The notes: generated by a model not told the origin, from the letters alone. 64,000 bases of DNA from Apium graveolens (GCF_009905375.1 NC_133650.1:148012567-148076566), one strand, 5' to 3'; shown: positions 1 through 12,331, numbered from the stretch's first letter. A program made the numbers and translations.

Positions 1-229
1 AACAGCCCGGTCTACTCTAGCTCTAGAACCAATATTGAATAAAGATTATTATGCCTAAATATAGACATAGGCTCTAAATAGACCCATTACCTGAATTATA
101 TATAATATTGGGCTTAACAAATAAGTCCAAGAATATGGAGGATCTTTCATAATTTGTATATGAAGCAGGATCGTATACCACATGTTGACCAAAACTTCGT
201 TGGATGATACACGAGAATATGTAAAGGAG
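1..229 (+). repeat. Left flank, probably U3 part of an LTR-like repeat
   Basis: No ORF or RNA gene is visible here. The sequence runs without a break into the 28-bp minisatellite, and the same unit resumes at 16414 beyond two element insertions, so this flank and 16414-17426 were probably one continuous sequence. That sequence ends with a TATA box and an LTR-like 3' end. The left edge lies outside the window. Confidence 0.35.
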
Positions 230-559
230 GATAATCATGTCCACCTCTTACTAGGAGATGACACATGTCCACCTCTAACTAGGAGGTAACACCTTCCCAC
301 CTCTTACTAGAGATGAGTCATGTCCGGCTCTCGAACATGAATGGTCATGTCCACCTTTTACTAGGAGGTGAGTCTTGCCCTCCTTTTACAAGGAGTTGAA
401 TCCTGCCCTCCTCTTACCAGAAGGTGAGTCCTGTTCGCCTCTCCAGCTGGAACGGGGTCTTGTCCACCTCTCAACAAGATAGGAGTCATGTCCACCTCTC
501 CATCGGGAAGTGAGTGATGTCCACCTCTCAACGAGCCATGAGTGATGCCCACCTCTCAA
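230..559. repeat. 28-bp minisatellite, left part
   Basis: About twelve diverged copies of a unit of roughly 28 bp, centred on TCCACCTCTTACTAGGAGGT, occur at near-regular spacing (for example from 241, 269, 297, 351, 379, 407, 435, 463 and 491). The array is interrupted at 560 by a hAT element, continues at 2618-2699, is interrupted again by a Tekay element, and has its last recognisable copies at 16414-16545. Confidence 0.8.
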
Positions 560-565
560 TAGGGA

Positions 566-780
566 TGAAATTCGAGTCGAGTCGAGTCGAGTTTGTGCTT
601 ATTAAATTCGAGTTCGAGTTTTTTTAATCGAGTCGAGCCAAAAAAAAATCGAGCCTGAAATTATGTTCAAGCTCGACCTAGATAATAAATGAGTCGAGTT
701 CGAGCTACTCTAGAGTTTTCAAGCTTTTCGAGTTTTTTAATCGAGTTTTCGAGTTTTTGAGTTTTTAAACGAGTTTTCGA
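566..780. repeat. Left subterminal TCGAG-rich region of the hAT element
   Basis: There are many direct and inverted copies of TCGAG, GTCGAG and TTCGAG. Clustered short subterminal motifs are the usual transposase binding sites in hAT elements, so I infer that role here. The matching right cluster is at 2349-2600. Confidence 0.55.
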
Positions 781-1018
781 ACTTATTCCATTTGCACCGT
801 ATTTTTGCAAAAAAAATTATAACTTAGGTATTTTTGAAAAAACCCCTAAAATTAATTTTGTTAACGAAAATGAAGTTATTAAGTTATTATTTCATTTAAA
901 AATTTAGATAACACTTATCATATATTTAAACTAATTAGAGTTGAATTATTCAAAAATAAATAAATTAACTCATATTTTTTAACATTTAACTATAAAAAAT
1001 ATTTAAAAATATATTTTA

Positions 1019-2185
1019 GGCTTATTAACCTTTTGGCCCTTGAAGTATATCCGTTTGTACTCATGAACCCCTGAACTCTGCGAGCGTAGCCTTTGACCCC
1101 CAAGGTATGTATTTTCATACCCTTTAGCCATTTTTACCATGACAGTAAAAAATCGGAGAGGCAAAAAAGACATTTAACACTCGAGTTGTACCGTTATAGG
1201 GGTTAAAAGGTACATTTCTCGTATGTTGAGGGTGAAAAGGTACACCGTAATATACTTGAAGGGATAATAGTGTAATAGTTTATACTTGATTGATAGAAGA
1301 GCTGTAGCCATGACGAAGTTAAATGAAAAATCAGCTCATCAAATTTCGCTTCTCTAGCACATAATGATTGTGCATGGCAGGTTAAGATATTAATATATTT
1401 GCATCTCTGGAATAAGAGTGAAACAACTGTTGATGAAAAATGTTCTGTAAGCAAGGAAGAGTTTATGCAGGGAGCGCAAAGTTGTACTGGTGACGCTGGG
1501 CATGATGATTCTGTGCTTAACCTGTTAGTTGTGTTGCTGTTGGTGATCAATTTGTTCCGTGATCTATTAGTCCATTGACAGTAATGGATCAATTTGTTCA
1601 ACATTTCAAACTTGGTCTTGACTCCAAGTGGCACAAACATATATTAGAGCTTGTTGCGGATGTGATTATGTACATATTATTAATTTACAAGGCAATAATC
1701 ACACTACGAGGCTGTGCAATGCATTGGTGAGACTAAGCCTTCTCCTTGAATCAATTAATAGTTATTCTAGTGGAAAATAAATCTGACTGTTTCAGGATGA
1801 CCAATTGATATCTTTCATTTCTTGAGTTCATTGTTTACTATGGTTCAAGTTTATCATGGTGAGATTAACGCGGCCCAAGGTTCAATGCATCGTCAATCTT
1901 TTGATGAATATCTATAATTTTTTGCACTAGTTTTGATCAGTTTTTTTATTTGTCAAAGATATGCCTTTTCACCCTCAAAGTATCATAAATGTACCTTTTA
2001 ACCCTTATAACGGTACAATTCAGAGGTCAAATGTCTTTTTTGCCCTTCTGCTTTTTTACTATGATGGTAAAAAGGGCTAAAGGGTATGAAAGGACATACC
2101 TCAGGGGTCAAAGGTTACGCTCGCAGAGTTCGGGGGTTTATGTGTACAAACACATATACTTTAAGGGTCAAAAGGTTAATAAGCC
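1019..2185. mobile_element. Mutator-like element with long TIRs
   Basis: Terminal inverted repeats of about 220 bp run from 1019 to about 1242 and from about 1964 to 2185, each starting GGCTTATTAACCTTTTG when read inward. A 9-bp TSD TATATTTTA lies at 1010-1018 and 2186-2194. Long TIRs with a 9-bp TSD are typical of the Mutator superfamily. The 720-bp interior has no transposase. It contains short exon-like stretches (for example an acidic EEFMQG-type segment near 1455 on the plus strand) that I cannot identify; they may be a captured gene fragment. The element sits inside the hAT element, so it is the younger of the two. Confidence 0.85.
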
Positions 2186-2348
2186 TATATTTTAACGAAA
2201 TAATTCAATTCTAAATTTTTACCAAATATAATAAAATGTAATAATGCCGATATATTATGAAAAACTAGTAAATTAGTCTGTAAAACTAATTTTATTAGAC
2301 AATTGAATGACACATATATTAGCAAACACATAAATATTTATAAAAAAA

Positions 2349-2600
2349 GGTAATCGAGCTCGAGTTCGAGCCGAGTCGAGTTCAAGTTCGAGTTTATCGA
2401 GTCGATCTCGAGTCGAGCTCAAAAAAACTCGACTCGGCTCGAGTTTTTTATCGAGCCAGAAAATGTGTTCGAGCTCGAGCTCGATAACGAGTTCGAGAGA
2501 AAATGTGTTCGAGCTCGAGCTCGATAACGAGTTCGAGTCGAGTCGAGCTCAATTCATCGAGTCGAGTTCGAGTCGAGTTCGAGCCGGCTCGGTTCGAATT
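2349..2600. repeat. Right subterminal TCGAG-rich region of the hAT element
   Basis: Dense TCGAG/CTCGA motifs include an internal tandem duplication of about 41 bp (the stretch GAAAATGTGTTCGAGCTCGA occurs twice, near 2459 and 2500). It mirrors the left cluster at 566-780. Slippage or template switching in this palindromic sequence may explain the duplication. Confidence 0.55.
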
Positions 2601-2609
2601 ACACCCCTA

Positions 2610-2704
2610 CCTCTCAACAAGAGGGGAGTCATGTCCTCATAATACTAAGAGGGGAGTCCTTTCCTCATAACACGCATGTTTGATATTACTAGGAGGGGTG
2701 GCCC
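2610..2704. repeat. 28-bp minisatellite, middle part
   Basis: Three to four diverged copies of the minisatellite unit lie between the hAT element and the Tekay element. The last five bases, GGCCC (2700-2704), are the left TSD of the Tekay element and are repeated at 16409-16413. Confidence 0.7.
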
Positions 2705-5700
2705 TGTAACACCCCCAAATCCGGGGTCGGGGATCTGGGTTTTCATGAGTTCCATTTCCCTTAATAACACCCAATCTTAATAAACAATCAACTACTCTGT
2801 ACTGTGACCCCACAATAAACACACACACCACAAATTAGTCTCAGAGATGAATATCGAAAAGTAACACGAGTCATTTTATTCCAAAATTATATGCCATTAC
2901 ACCTTAAAAGGGTTTCTGAATAGATTTACATTTCTTTGCCATTATTACAATTGATAAAGATACATAAGTCTGGTACATCAAAAGTTGAAAGCCTAGCCTA
3001 TTGGTAGTTCCTACCTCAGCTACAGCGACATCAATGCCTATAGGAAACTGCGGAACGTTTCCTATCCGCTCGCGAATTGGAAGCTTGGTCCAGTTCATCT
3101 TATCTATCTGTTGTTGTGTGATGAAAGAAGAAAGCAAGGGTGAGCAGCAAGCCCACCAAAATAATATGTATAATGATTAACAATATATGAGCCTTCTCAT
3201 AGTACTCATGAAAGTCTTGGTCAAAAGAAATGGACCAAGTTTGATATCTTAATGCGATGAAGTCGCAAAATATTCAGTATATATACATATATACTTTTCA
3301 AAATCTTGGAAGTCCTCTTCCATGCATAATATACACAGAGTTCCAGTTTATAACTGTATAAAACTATCGTTGCAAGGTGATCTCATATATCTAACCTTGT
3401 CTCAACGTTTTTCTGAAAATCTTTGACATGCATAAGATAATCATTTGCTAGATATAAGTTTAAAAGAGGAAGTTACAAGATACTCCAATATACTTATATC
3501 CGAATAGTACTTGAACTACCACCGTTCAAGTTATAATCAGTTTCAAAAGTTCATCACCCAGATGAGACTACAAGATAAGACTTGAATAGATTCAATCCTT
3601 GAAATATCATTATAAATAATGAAGTTACGAGATACTTCATTAAGTCCCGATATATATACACCTATATATATATACATTTCATACACTCCTTGAAAACCTC
3701 TGTTATGAAAATTATAAACAGAGTTTCAATATCCAATGAATTTTGGAAAGAAAAGAATTTTGGCATAAACCTGATATCTTGCTGATCAGGCAAAGATACC
3801 AATAAGTAACCTTTTTTACTAGTAGATGGATGAATCCCCCACCGGTCATCACCCTGGCCACATAAGGACCTTGTGCTAGACCGCCACCCGGCCTCTTACG
3901 CGTTGATGGACTGCCACCCAGCCACTTACACTTTGATAGACCGTACCCCGGCCTGTCGCTTATGCCGACTCAATTAGATGGACTTACTTCCCGGACGTTG
4001 GGCAAGTAATCAAATTATTTCCTCAAAACAGCAACCACGTTGCGAATGTAAAATACACCACAGAGCCGGATCCCCCAGGTTTTGAGCGAGTATTTAAATC
4101 CCCTTTGAAATGAAGATCTTAAATATAAAAATGAGTTTTGGGGTCCACTCTAACTTTAAAAATCATTTTGAAGACTCGAAAACATTTTTTAGAATGTTTG
4201 GAGTACTGCTGATTTATTAAAATAAATCAGTCCCAATATATTTAGAAAATATCTGAATATTATTATTTAAATAATATTCCCATAAAGAATAATCTTTATA
4301 AAAATAATTGAAGTAGAAGTTTTAAAACTCATACATGAAATGGATATTAAATAACCAAAGATATACTTATACAAAAGTATAATCTTTATTTGAATAATCG
4401 AAAATAAGTTTGATTATCGAAACATTATTCTTTAATAAAATAAAGAATATTATTAAATAATAAGCGGAGTCATAATACCTCGAATGAATATTATAAATAA
4501 TATTCATTAAATAAAGTAAACGGAGTCATACATCTTCAAAGGAATATCCAATTAATAATCATTAAATAGAATAAACAGAGTCATAAGTCCTCGAATGAAT
4601 ATTCAAATAATATTCATTAAATAAGATAAAGTTATCGAATAAATCTTATCCGATCAATAGTTTTGAAAACTATATCCATATATATATAAATATATATATA
4701 TATATAATATACTCGGGAACATCGACTCCCGGTTTAGAAATATGTTCACCTTGGGGTCCCCTTTTCTAAGGGTATATGCAAATTACCGCTTATCTCTAGC
4801 ATAGGTATTATGCAACTAATAAGCATTTGAACCAGCAGATATATATCAAGATTACGAAACTGACATGCATATATACCATATCACATGCTCCAATATATCG
4901 CAAGAATTTGCTAATAACAATCATGCATTTATCATAAGATAATACATATACACATATACATAACAACAACAGTTTATACGGGTAGAAAACTTGCCTGAGT
5001 GCTCCCGGATAGACTTAAGCTTAGAGTGGGTCCGATAACCTATGAACAACAACATAAGTCGGAATTAAACCCCAGTCGCTTAAGAAACTAGACTTTAACC
5101 ACTTAGAGTCCTAACGTTCGCTTTTGCGCTTAACGATTCACTTAAGTCGCTCGAGTATCCTCAGCTCCACCATTTTTAATATATTAACCATTAAGAGTTT
5201 TAAGGCGATTATTTTGCGAGTACCTTACCAACTACCTAATCCATGTTACATAATTGTTTCATATTCTAATTAGTCATTTAAGGGCCTTAACCAAGGTTTC
5301 AAAGTAAGGCGAGGGGTAATGGTTCGGTCGCGGAACGCCGTTACTTAAAACGGTCGTTTCTCCTAAACCATACATCGGATTTAAGCGAACCACATATCAA
5401 AACGAAGCTCGTAACATGAACTATCTAATCATGGCAATGGTCAAAACCTAACAGGGAGTTCTCGGGTCCTGATGTTAAGAGCAAAAACAGTCTAAAGTAT
5501 ATCGGACATTACGACGACTATGTTTACGCGATTTCCCAAATTTTTACCCTTCCAAATCATATCAATCCAACTACCAATAAACAACAACTCAAGATACACA
5601 TCAATGATACTGATTTCAGTCATAATAAGCTCAAGGATCTCAATCCAATCATATATTATAACATCTCGAAATTCAACTAAACTACTTAACAATTAAGCTC

Positions 5701-6757
5701 GAATCATGCTTATCATTCAAATTACTACTCATCCATCCAAACCATCTCCAAACTTCAACATTCAAACTTATTACTAAAGGGTGTGAAGATTTATACCTTT
5801 TTTGGAGGGTGGAAAGTTACTAGGAAGCCTTATGGAGCCTCCTACAAGCTTGATCTTTCCAAAGAAATCAAGAACACAAAGCTAGGCTTTGAAGTTTCTA
5901 AAAGTCCTATTTAAAGAACTATAAAAATGGGGGTCTTACCTTGCTTATTTGGAAGAGACTTGTGAACAAGAGTTATAGGCCATCTCAATACCTTTCCAAC
6001 GAGCTATAGAACACAATATTTAAGTGAGTATTGAAGGAGATATGGCAGTTTGAAGTTGCTGTGTTTGTTTTAGCCGAGAGCTTTCTTCTTGAAATGGGAA
6101 AGTCAACTTTCAATTTGTATTTGTGTTATGATATTTGTTGGTTGGTTGCTTCCTTTTGTCTTGGAAATAAATTAATTTTTTCCATGGTGAAAAATGTGTG
6201 GCTCACAATCAACCAACCAATCCTTCCCACTTGTCATGCTTAGGTCATCAAGTTTAGGTCATCTTGTTACACTTGTCTTCTTCTTGATGGTGTCATGACA
6301 TCATCATCCACTAACCTCTTTGATTAATCCCTAATTACTTGGCTAATGATCGCTTATCTGTTATACGGTTCGCTTAACTTTCGTTCTCGTTTATCGTTTG
6401 AGGTATCATACCCGGGATCTTATTACTTGGGTTCCCCTAAACCTTTCTCAATATTTTATATTCCTTTTTATGATCCTCTCTTAAAATCCTTGAATTTAAA
6501 TCATTTTTATCACGTTACCTTATATTCAATTCTTTCCGTATCTGGTGGATTTTCGGGAAAAAAACAAAGTGTCCAGATCCGAATTCTAATGACCTTTACA
6601 TACACTCATTTACTTTATGGAATACTAATACGATCTTAGAATTTCCATAACAGTACTCATATATAACGTGGTCTGATAATTTTCCTTAATCAGCATTGTC
6701 AGTAAAAGTTACTATTTATCCGGGTTTCAAAATTTTCCAAAAATTGGGGTTATTACA
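2705..6757 (-). repeat. Left (3') LTR of Tekay element 1
   Basis: Read on the plus strand it begins TGTAACACCCCCAAATCC and ends GGGGTTATTACA; on the minus strand it has the canonical TG...CA ends. It is collinear with 12349-16408 with scattered substitutions. It contains several short ORFs in the same places as its partner; these are chance ORFs in an LTR. Confidence 0.9.
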
Positions 6758-6774
6758 GTCTCCCTTCCTTAAAA
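6758..6774 (-). other. Polypurine tract of Tekay element 1
   Basis: The plus strand reads GTCTCCCTTCCTTAAAAG, that is a purine-rich AAGGAAGGGAGAC on minus directly before the 3' LTR. This is the expected plus-strand priming site and it fixes the element orientation. Confidence 0.7.
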
Positions 6775-6879
6775 GGATTCCGTCCCGGAATCAGATAGAA
6801 AATGAGTAGGGATACTTTCTTAGCATTGCACTTTCTAACTCTTACGTAATTTTCCCACATTGTGGTTCTTCCATCAAAC

Positions 6880-7530
6880 TCTGACTAGTTTGATAACTTC
6901 TCTCCTAAGCACTTTGTCCATTTTTGGATCTATAACCCTTCTTGGTTGCTCAATATAGGTTACGCCTGGTAGCATGTATATGCGCTCATATGCCCCTATT
7001 TGTCTGGCATCCGGATTACACTTCCTTAACATTGATATGTGAAACACGTTATGAACTTGCTACAGGTTCGGGGGTAGGGCTAGCTCATATGCTAACTTCC
7101 CGATACGTCTTAATATCTCCAAGGGTCCAACAAATCGTGGACTTAGCTTTCCTTTCTTTCTGAACCTCATCAATCCTTTCCAAGGCTTTCCAAGGGGATA
7201 CCTTTCACAATACTAGGTCCCCTACTTCATACTCCTTGTCCTTTCGTTGTCAATTCAACATACTTCTTATGTCCATCTTGGGCTACTACCAGCCGTCCTC
7301 TGATTAGATCTATTATATCCTTGGTCCCTTGGACCACTGCTGGTCCGAACATCTAGCACTCTGCAATTTCATTCTGATACAAGGGAGATCGGCATCTCTT
7401 TCTGTATAGGGCCTTGTAAGGCGACATTCCAACACTGTCATATCATCCATCTTCATAAGAAAACTCAATTCGTGCTAAGTGATCATTCCAAACTCTTTCA
7501 AGTCTATCGCACAGACTCTCATCATAGCTT
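6880..7530 (-). pseudogene. Integrase C-terminus and chromodomain relic, Tekay element 1
   Basis: Minus-strand translation across several frames gives recognisable Ty3/gypsy integrase blocks: a PYKALYRKRCRSPLY-type block (about 7395-7455), then a KVSPW...KGKLSPRFVGPLEILRR-type block (about 7085-7225), then HNVFHISMLRKC (about 7010-7060). Near 6900-6950 follows VLRREVIKLVRV and WKNHNV, which resembles the start of a chromovirus chromodomain. Stops and frameshifts are frequent, so no functional protein is possible. In intact relatives this part binds chromatin and directs integration. Confidence 0.75.
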
Positions 7531-8985
7531 CTAGCATAGCTTTTGCTTTTCAATACCCACTCTTTTCCAGTTCGTAATTGTTACTATCTTCCGTACCTAA
7601 TATCATACTGGTTACACTTTTGCTCGCTAGCATTCTATAAGCTTTAAATAAACGTGTCAACCTTAGTATCACGAATACGTTAGAATCGGAATACCCCTGC
7701 ACTGATACTACTTCATTTCTAGCGGCTTCCATCTTAGAAAGCTTGATCCATCATATAGAAGTAAAGGAATTTATTGAGAGATCACTATGATCATGAACAC
7801 TTGTTCTATTGCATAGTTAGTATAGAAGGTGGCCAGCCTTTAGTACTTGACAAGCAATTAAACAACATGTGGTATCCTACTAGGCTTCTATCACACAGAT
7901 AGATAGTCATTCGGCAATACCTCCCCTTCTGGAAGGGTTGTTCTTCTCAGCTTATATGAAATGAAAAGAAGAGAAAAGAACGAATTGAAGAGAATTGTAT
8001 ATATGAGAAAAAAATATACTGCCACAGAATATCTGGCTTGGAACCTACCTCTGAACTATAGAGGTTTGTCATAGGAGAACAAAACATATGTGTATATATA
8101 TCAACATCAAGTATTATCGCATCGCATTTCGCATGCTTAAATATTTTTTCTATTCCGTCCATCATTCTATGGACCCATGCTCTTCCTCAAGCTTATACTC
8201 AATCACCTTTGAAACTCCCTCGACATCGAAAATCGAATCTGGAATCTCATTCTAGACATCATCGTTACTAGAATTCTATGCTTGCACTGCAACCTTCCTC
8301 GTATAGTAACACAACTCCCTATTGATAAGGAGGAATAAATATTCAATAGGTAAATAATCTACTTAATTAGTCTATTCAATGGTAACTTATACACCACCAC
8401 GACCCGATTAGTGGTACTCAATCTCAACATCCATTCCAATACAACTCTCACGGTTGTAATCCGCTCATTACGCGCAGAATCATTGCTGTATTACTATGGT
8501 CCCCCACTGACCTACTATCGTCATTCGTTTTCCATGAAGTCTTAATAGCTAACCATACGGAGTCCATACATATCGTATCGAATTCTTCTAAGGAGTTAAA
8601 ATAATCACCATTCATAATTCATGAAGAACACTCCAAATTCTGACGTACTTTCATGACATGAAGCATATAAAATTGCAAAAGAGTTTCAATCAAAGCACCG
8701 ATAGCGGGTTAATACCATTCTTAATCATATGCCTTCAATAGAAGACTTAACTCAAAGGTTTGTTTGGTCCTTTTTGAAATATGGTCCTGGCTTATTCTCA
8801 AGATAGGACCTTCTAAGATAGATAGCCCGCTAATGGTGATTACACGAATTAAACCTTTACCCAACTACTATTACGGTTGAGTATTGCACAGTCATCAGAA
8901 GGAATGTCAATCTTCCGAACCGTAATACAACCTTCCCGGCTTCAACCATCATCAATGTATTCCTCTCGCACGAGCGCCTATAATT
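7531..8985. other. Interior of Tekay element 1 without recognisable domains
   Basis: The stretch is expected to hold the integrase core and its zinc-binding N-terminus in minus orientation, but I could not align it confidently. The small ORFs present have no recognisable domain. Confidence 0.4.
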
Positions 8986-9060
8986 ATCCTCTTACATTTA
9001 AAGTGTCGGCCACCTCTTTGGCCTTTCACGATGGTAAAATTTCCTTACAGTCAATGTCAT
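8986..9060 (-). pseudogene. RNase H C-terminal relic, Tekay element 1
   Basis: Minus-strand translation near 9007-9045 gives a heavily damaged counterpart of the conserved GKANVVADALS end of the Ty3/gypsy RNase H (readable as KAKEVADTL with a stop before it). It is a second relic of the same domain; a better-preserved copy lies at 11390-11700. Confidence 0.4.
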
Positions 9061-10480
9061 TTTAACCACCTCCAAATAAATTTTCTACCTTATTTCAATC
9101 ACTGCCTTTGTGAAGATGTTTTCCTTAAAATCTGATGAGTAAAAAACAAATATCACCATTTTTCCATAAGTTATTGCCTCAGTCTTTACAGGTTAATCAC
9201 TGTCACGACTGACTCTCAATCATACTTAGAACATCTTTTATCTTAGGCCCTAATTGCCCTGAACAATTTCGACCTTTACTGGTTCGATCCATACTTTCTC
9301 GTGGTTTAACACGTGCCCCACTTGGCATCATTATAATTACGTCATATTTCCTTTATCAACATTTCTATTCTTGAGAATTTTGAATATTACCTTTCTCCTT
9401 GTAAAACCTCTAAGGTTATCCTTGAATCGTTCCTCCTGTATTCCCTAGATACAGGGCATATCAAAATACCATTTATTAATACCAGAATCATTGTCTATAT
9501 ACTTCTGAAAAAAAATTCTCCAGTGATTCTTAAAGGTTGTTATTACCTTAATCCTTTCCAATTCATACTGTCAAAACTCATACTATCCCTATTAAGGGTG
9601 AAATGCCAACCTTTATGCATTCCCCTAGGATTCATTTTAAGTTACCGATGTTCTATCCTTAATTCCACCTTTAAAAAGGTACATGCATCCTTCCATAGAT
9701 AAATCAAGTCATATATCCCTGATAAGGGTGTCTTATTCAATCATTACCACCTCGATAGTATATGCCTAATTTCACAATAACATCTGTATTCAAAATGAGG
9801 TCAATCAAAATGGCCTCCAAAAGATAACAACGGTTATCCGCTTTTCTTTCCTAATTTGGTAATGATAACATGGATGTTCTGGAAGATATTGGTCGTGTTC
9901 AACGTGAACATCCTCTTAATAAATCCTCATTTTCTTTTGTTTTTTTTCTCAACAGTCATCTCAACGTTGGGATGTCTTTCATGCCTGGTGTCTCCCTTTC
10001 TGGGTATCAAGCCACCAGACTTACACTTCACATTCTTGAAGGTCACTTCCTTCCTCCAATTCTCCTAATTTTCTTACTTCCTTGTCTCCTCAGTCTATCC
10101 GCGTCTCATTATTTATCCTTCGAACTATCCCAAGGTTTCCTCGAATCCTCCCAACTTACAGGGGATAAAATATATGTATCTCTTATGCCTTCAACCATCA
10201 ATTTTAACTCATGGTGAATCACCCTCATCCTGACGATTACATACTTTTCTATTTCTATTACTATGATTCTTTAGGGTTTCCTCATACCCAACTCCCTTAT
10301 CATTCCTCAACTCTATTGCCTTAATATTCCTTTCCAGTTCAGTTTCTTTTTATTTTCCTTTCTCTTATAATTATTTCATGAACCAACACAACATAAGCAT
10401 AGATTTCAAATATCCTGTCATTCTGGATTCGTGTCCTCAGAACGAATCTTGATAACTTTTACAACTTAGATTCATAATTC
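9061..10480. other. Interior of Tekay element 1, no clear domain
   Basis: AT-rich and riddled with stops on both strands. It is expected to hold the remains of gag C-terminus, protease and reverse transcriptase on the minus strand. Overlapping plus-strand ORFs at 9856-10217 have low-complexity hydrophobic translations and no family signature. Confidence 0.4.
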
Positions 10481-10800
10481 ATCATACTCGTCCGCCTTTG
10501 TTCTGGCTCTAAAGCTTTTACACTATCTCCATAACCTTGGGAAGTACTTTCCTGAAAACAATTGACTGAACTTTAATCAGTTTATTGTAACCTCTGGCTC
10601 CGTGCCTTCCTTGGACTTTCACCAGCGGGTGGTCTCTCTCTTAGGAGGGTAAGTGACTAAAACACTCCTTTGTGATTCGTCAATCATTTAGAATCTCAAA
10701 TGATTCCTGTATTTCCTTTAGCCAGGCTCTTGCCTCGACTGGGTCAGCTTGTTCCTTGGAACTCTGAGAGCTTAGCGACTTAAAGAACCTGAAAGAATTT
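10481..10800 (-). pseudogene. Gag relic, Tekay element 1
   Basis: The minus strand gives a block reading DPVEARAWLKEIQESFEIL (about 10690-10760), the usual start of the retrotransposon gag domain. Further on it gives a YGDSVKALEPEQ...YESKL-like block (about 10485-10545), the later gag segment. Stops interrupt both. Gag forms the virus-like particle in intact members. It lies downstream of an RT-RNase H block in element orientation, which is not the normal order. Confidence 0.65.
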
Positions 10801-11385
10801 CTCACCGCATTGTTTCCTCAGGGTGGTGGTTGGGGATAATAGTATAAGTTCTGTTTAGGCAGGTCCATGAATTGCCCAATAGGAGTACCATCCTGATTCT
10901 CCCTATCTTGTTCAACTTCTGTTTTCTCAGTATGAAATGTTCCAACCTTTTCCCATAATCGGGGTTATCTTATACGTTAAAAATCCTTATTTTCCACTTC
11001 ATTATGTTATGGGTTCCTTCTATCTTGATGTCGACCTCCCTGACTATCACGTTCAGGGTTTGCTCTAAATCTTATTCCTCAAACTAGCTTTCATCTAAGA
11101 TCTCATCTTTAAGTTCTTGATCATTTGGAACCCAAATTCTATAGGAATGCCTCATTATTCCCTTATCATCTTTCTCGGTATTAATCTCTTATCTATTTGT
11201 TGGCTTTCTGCCTTCATTCATCACTTTTTCTGGCACAATATGTTCTTTTCCAATAATCCGGGCTGTATTGCAATCTCAAACAGCTTTTCGGTACCGGCTC
11301 CGGTTACCTTCACTTCTATTTCCATTTTCTCAAAATATCTTATAACTCTCCCAAATACATTATAATCTTGAGTCTCTCCTTTTTA
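10801..11385. other. Interior of Tekay element 1, no clear domain
   Basis: No confident domain. It separates the gag relic from the misplaced RT-RNase H block. Confidence 0.35.
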
Positions 11386-11960
11386 CTAAGGGCATCGGCC
11401 ACCACATTGGCTTTCCCCGAATGATAAAGAATCTCCCAATCATAATTCTTGATTAGCTCTAACCGCCTCCTCTGGCGTATGTTGAGCTCTTTCTACGTGA
11501 AAATATACTAGAGCACTTATGGCTTAGGTAATTCTCGCACTTCTCTCCATACAAGTAGTGCCTCCAATCTTTAGGGCAAAACTATTGCCATGAGCCCAAG
11601 CTCATAGGTGGGGATATCAAATTTTATATTCCCTTAATTTTCTTGACGCGTACGCAATTACCTTGCTGTGCTGTATAAGAAGCACCCTAATTCCTTATGC
11701 GAAACGTCAATACAAATCACAAAATATCCTTTTTCCATCTGGCAATGCCAACATAGGGGCCATCACCAATCTTTGCTTCAGTTTTTGAAAGCTGTTCTTG
11801 CATTTCTCTGTCCATTCAAACTTCTTAGTCTTACGAGTAAGCCGCGTTAAAGGGGCTACTATCTTTACAAACTTGAACGAACCTCCGGTAGTGACCAGCC
11901 AATCCTACCTCTGGTAATTCCCCTAACCATGGTCATCAATTCCTCAGTGGTCCTTTATTC
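11386..11960 (-). pseudogene. RT thumb and RNase H relic, Tekay element 1 (out of order)
   Basis: Minus-strand translation gives, in order, a GLAGHYRRFVQ block with a nearby TKKFEW segment (about 11810-11910), the end of the Ty3 reverse transcriptase; then WRHYLYGEKCENY (about 11520-11570); then KELNIRQRRRLELIKNYDWE and GKANVVADALSK (about 11395-11500), the RNase H end. Frameshifts and stops are present, but this is the best-preserved coding block of the element. In a normal element it would follow gag and protease; here it lies between the primer site and gag. Confidence 0.7.
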
Positions 11961-12331
11961 ATTCTTGTCAGGACCCTCCACGGGATTCTTCTCAGCAACA
12001 ATCCCTTCTAGGACAACATCCTCAACCGCTACATCCTTAATAGGAACATCATCCGGTCCCTCATTAGGGTGTTCCATTGGATCCACAATCTGATCTCCAA
12101 TAACTAATAAAACATCATCGCGTTGTTGCTCCTCAACCTCAGGGTTTGGAGTCCCGCTACCATATATAATAACGAACTACGCTTCTATCACGATATTTAT
12201 AAGGGTTCCCATAAGGGTTTTAACTGTCAGTACTACGTTAGGTAGCCCGACTATGAACTTGGCAAGAGTTCTTATTATCTTTGTGAACTTATTATCTTAA
12301 CGTCACATCATCTCTGAGGTTTATAACGCTT
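11961..12331. other. 5' leader of Tekay element 1
   Basis: The interval lies between the primer site and the first coding relic in minus orientation. No ORF or domain is recognised. Confidence 0.45.

Larger units (their letters stand above)
560..2609. mobile_element. Non-autonomous hAT element (contains a nested MULE)
   Basis: The termini are inverted: the left end begins TAGGGATGAAATTCGA and the reverse complement of the right end begins TAGGGGTGTAATTCGA. An 8-bp TSD, CCTCTCAA, flanks it at 552-559 and 2610-2617; both the length and the TAGGG-type ends fit the hAT superfamily. One caution is that the minisatellite unit itself contains CCTCTCAA. Without the nested MULE and its duplicated 9 bp the element is only about 0.87 kb and has no transposase, so it must depend on a transposase supplied elsewhere. 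Both subterminal regions are dense in TCGAG motifs. Confidence 0.8.

Noticed and set aside
230..559. CRISPR-like array (28-bp repeats)
   Set aside because: Repeats are contiguous and diverged, with no spacers, and the context is plant transposon DNA; it is a minisatellite.
1203..1640. 145-codon minus-strand ORF inside the MULE
   Set aside because: It starts in the inverted repeat and its translation is low-complexity and Cys/Ser-rich; the plus strand looks more exon-like. No family recognised.
9856..10217. Overlapping plus-strand ORFs (70 and 115 codons)
   Set aside because: Hydrophobic low-complexity translations antisense to a decayed retrotransposon interior; no homology recognised and no counterpart expected on this strand.
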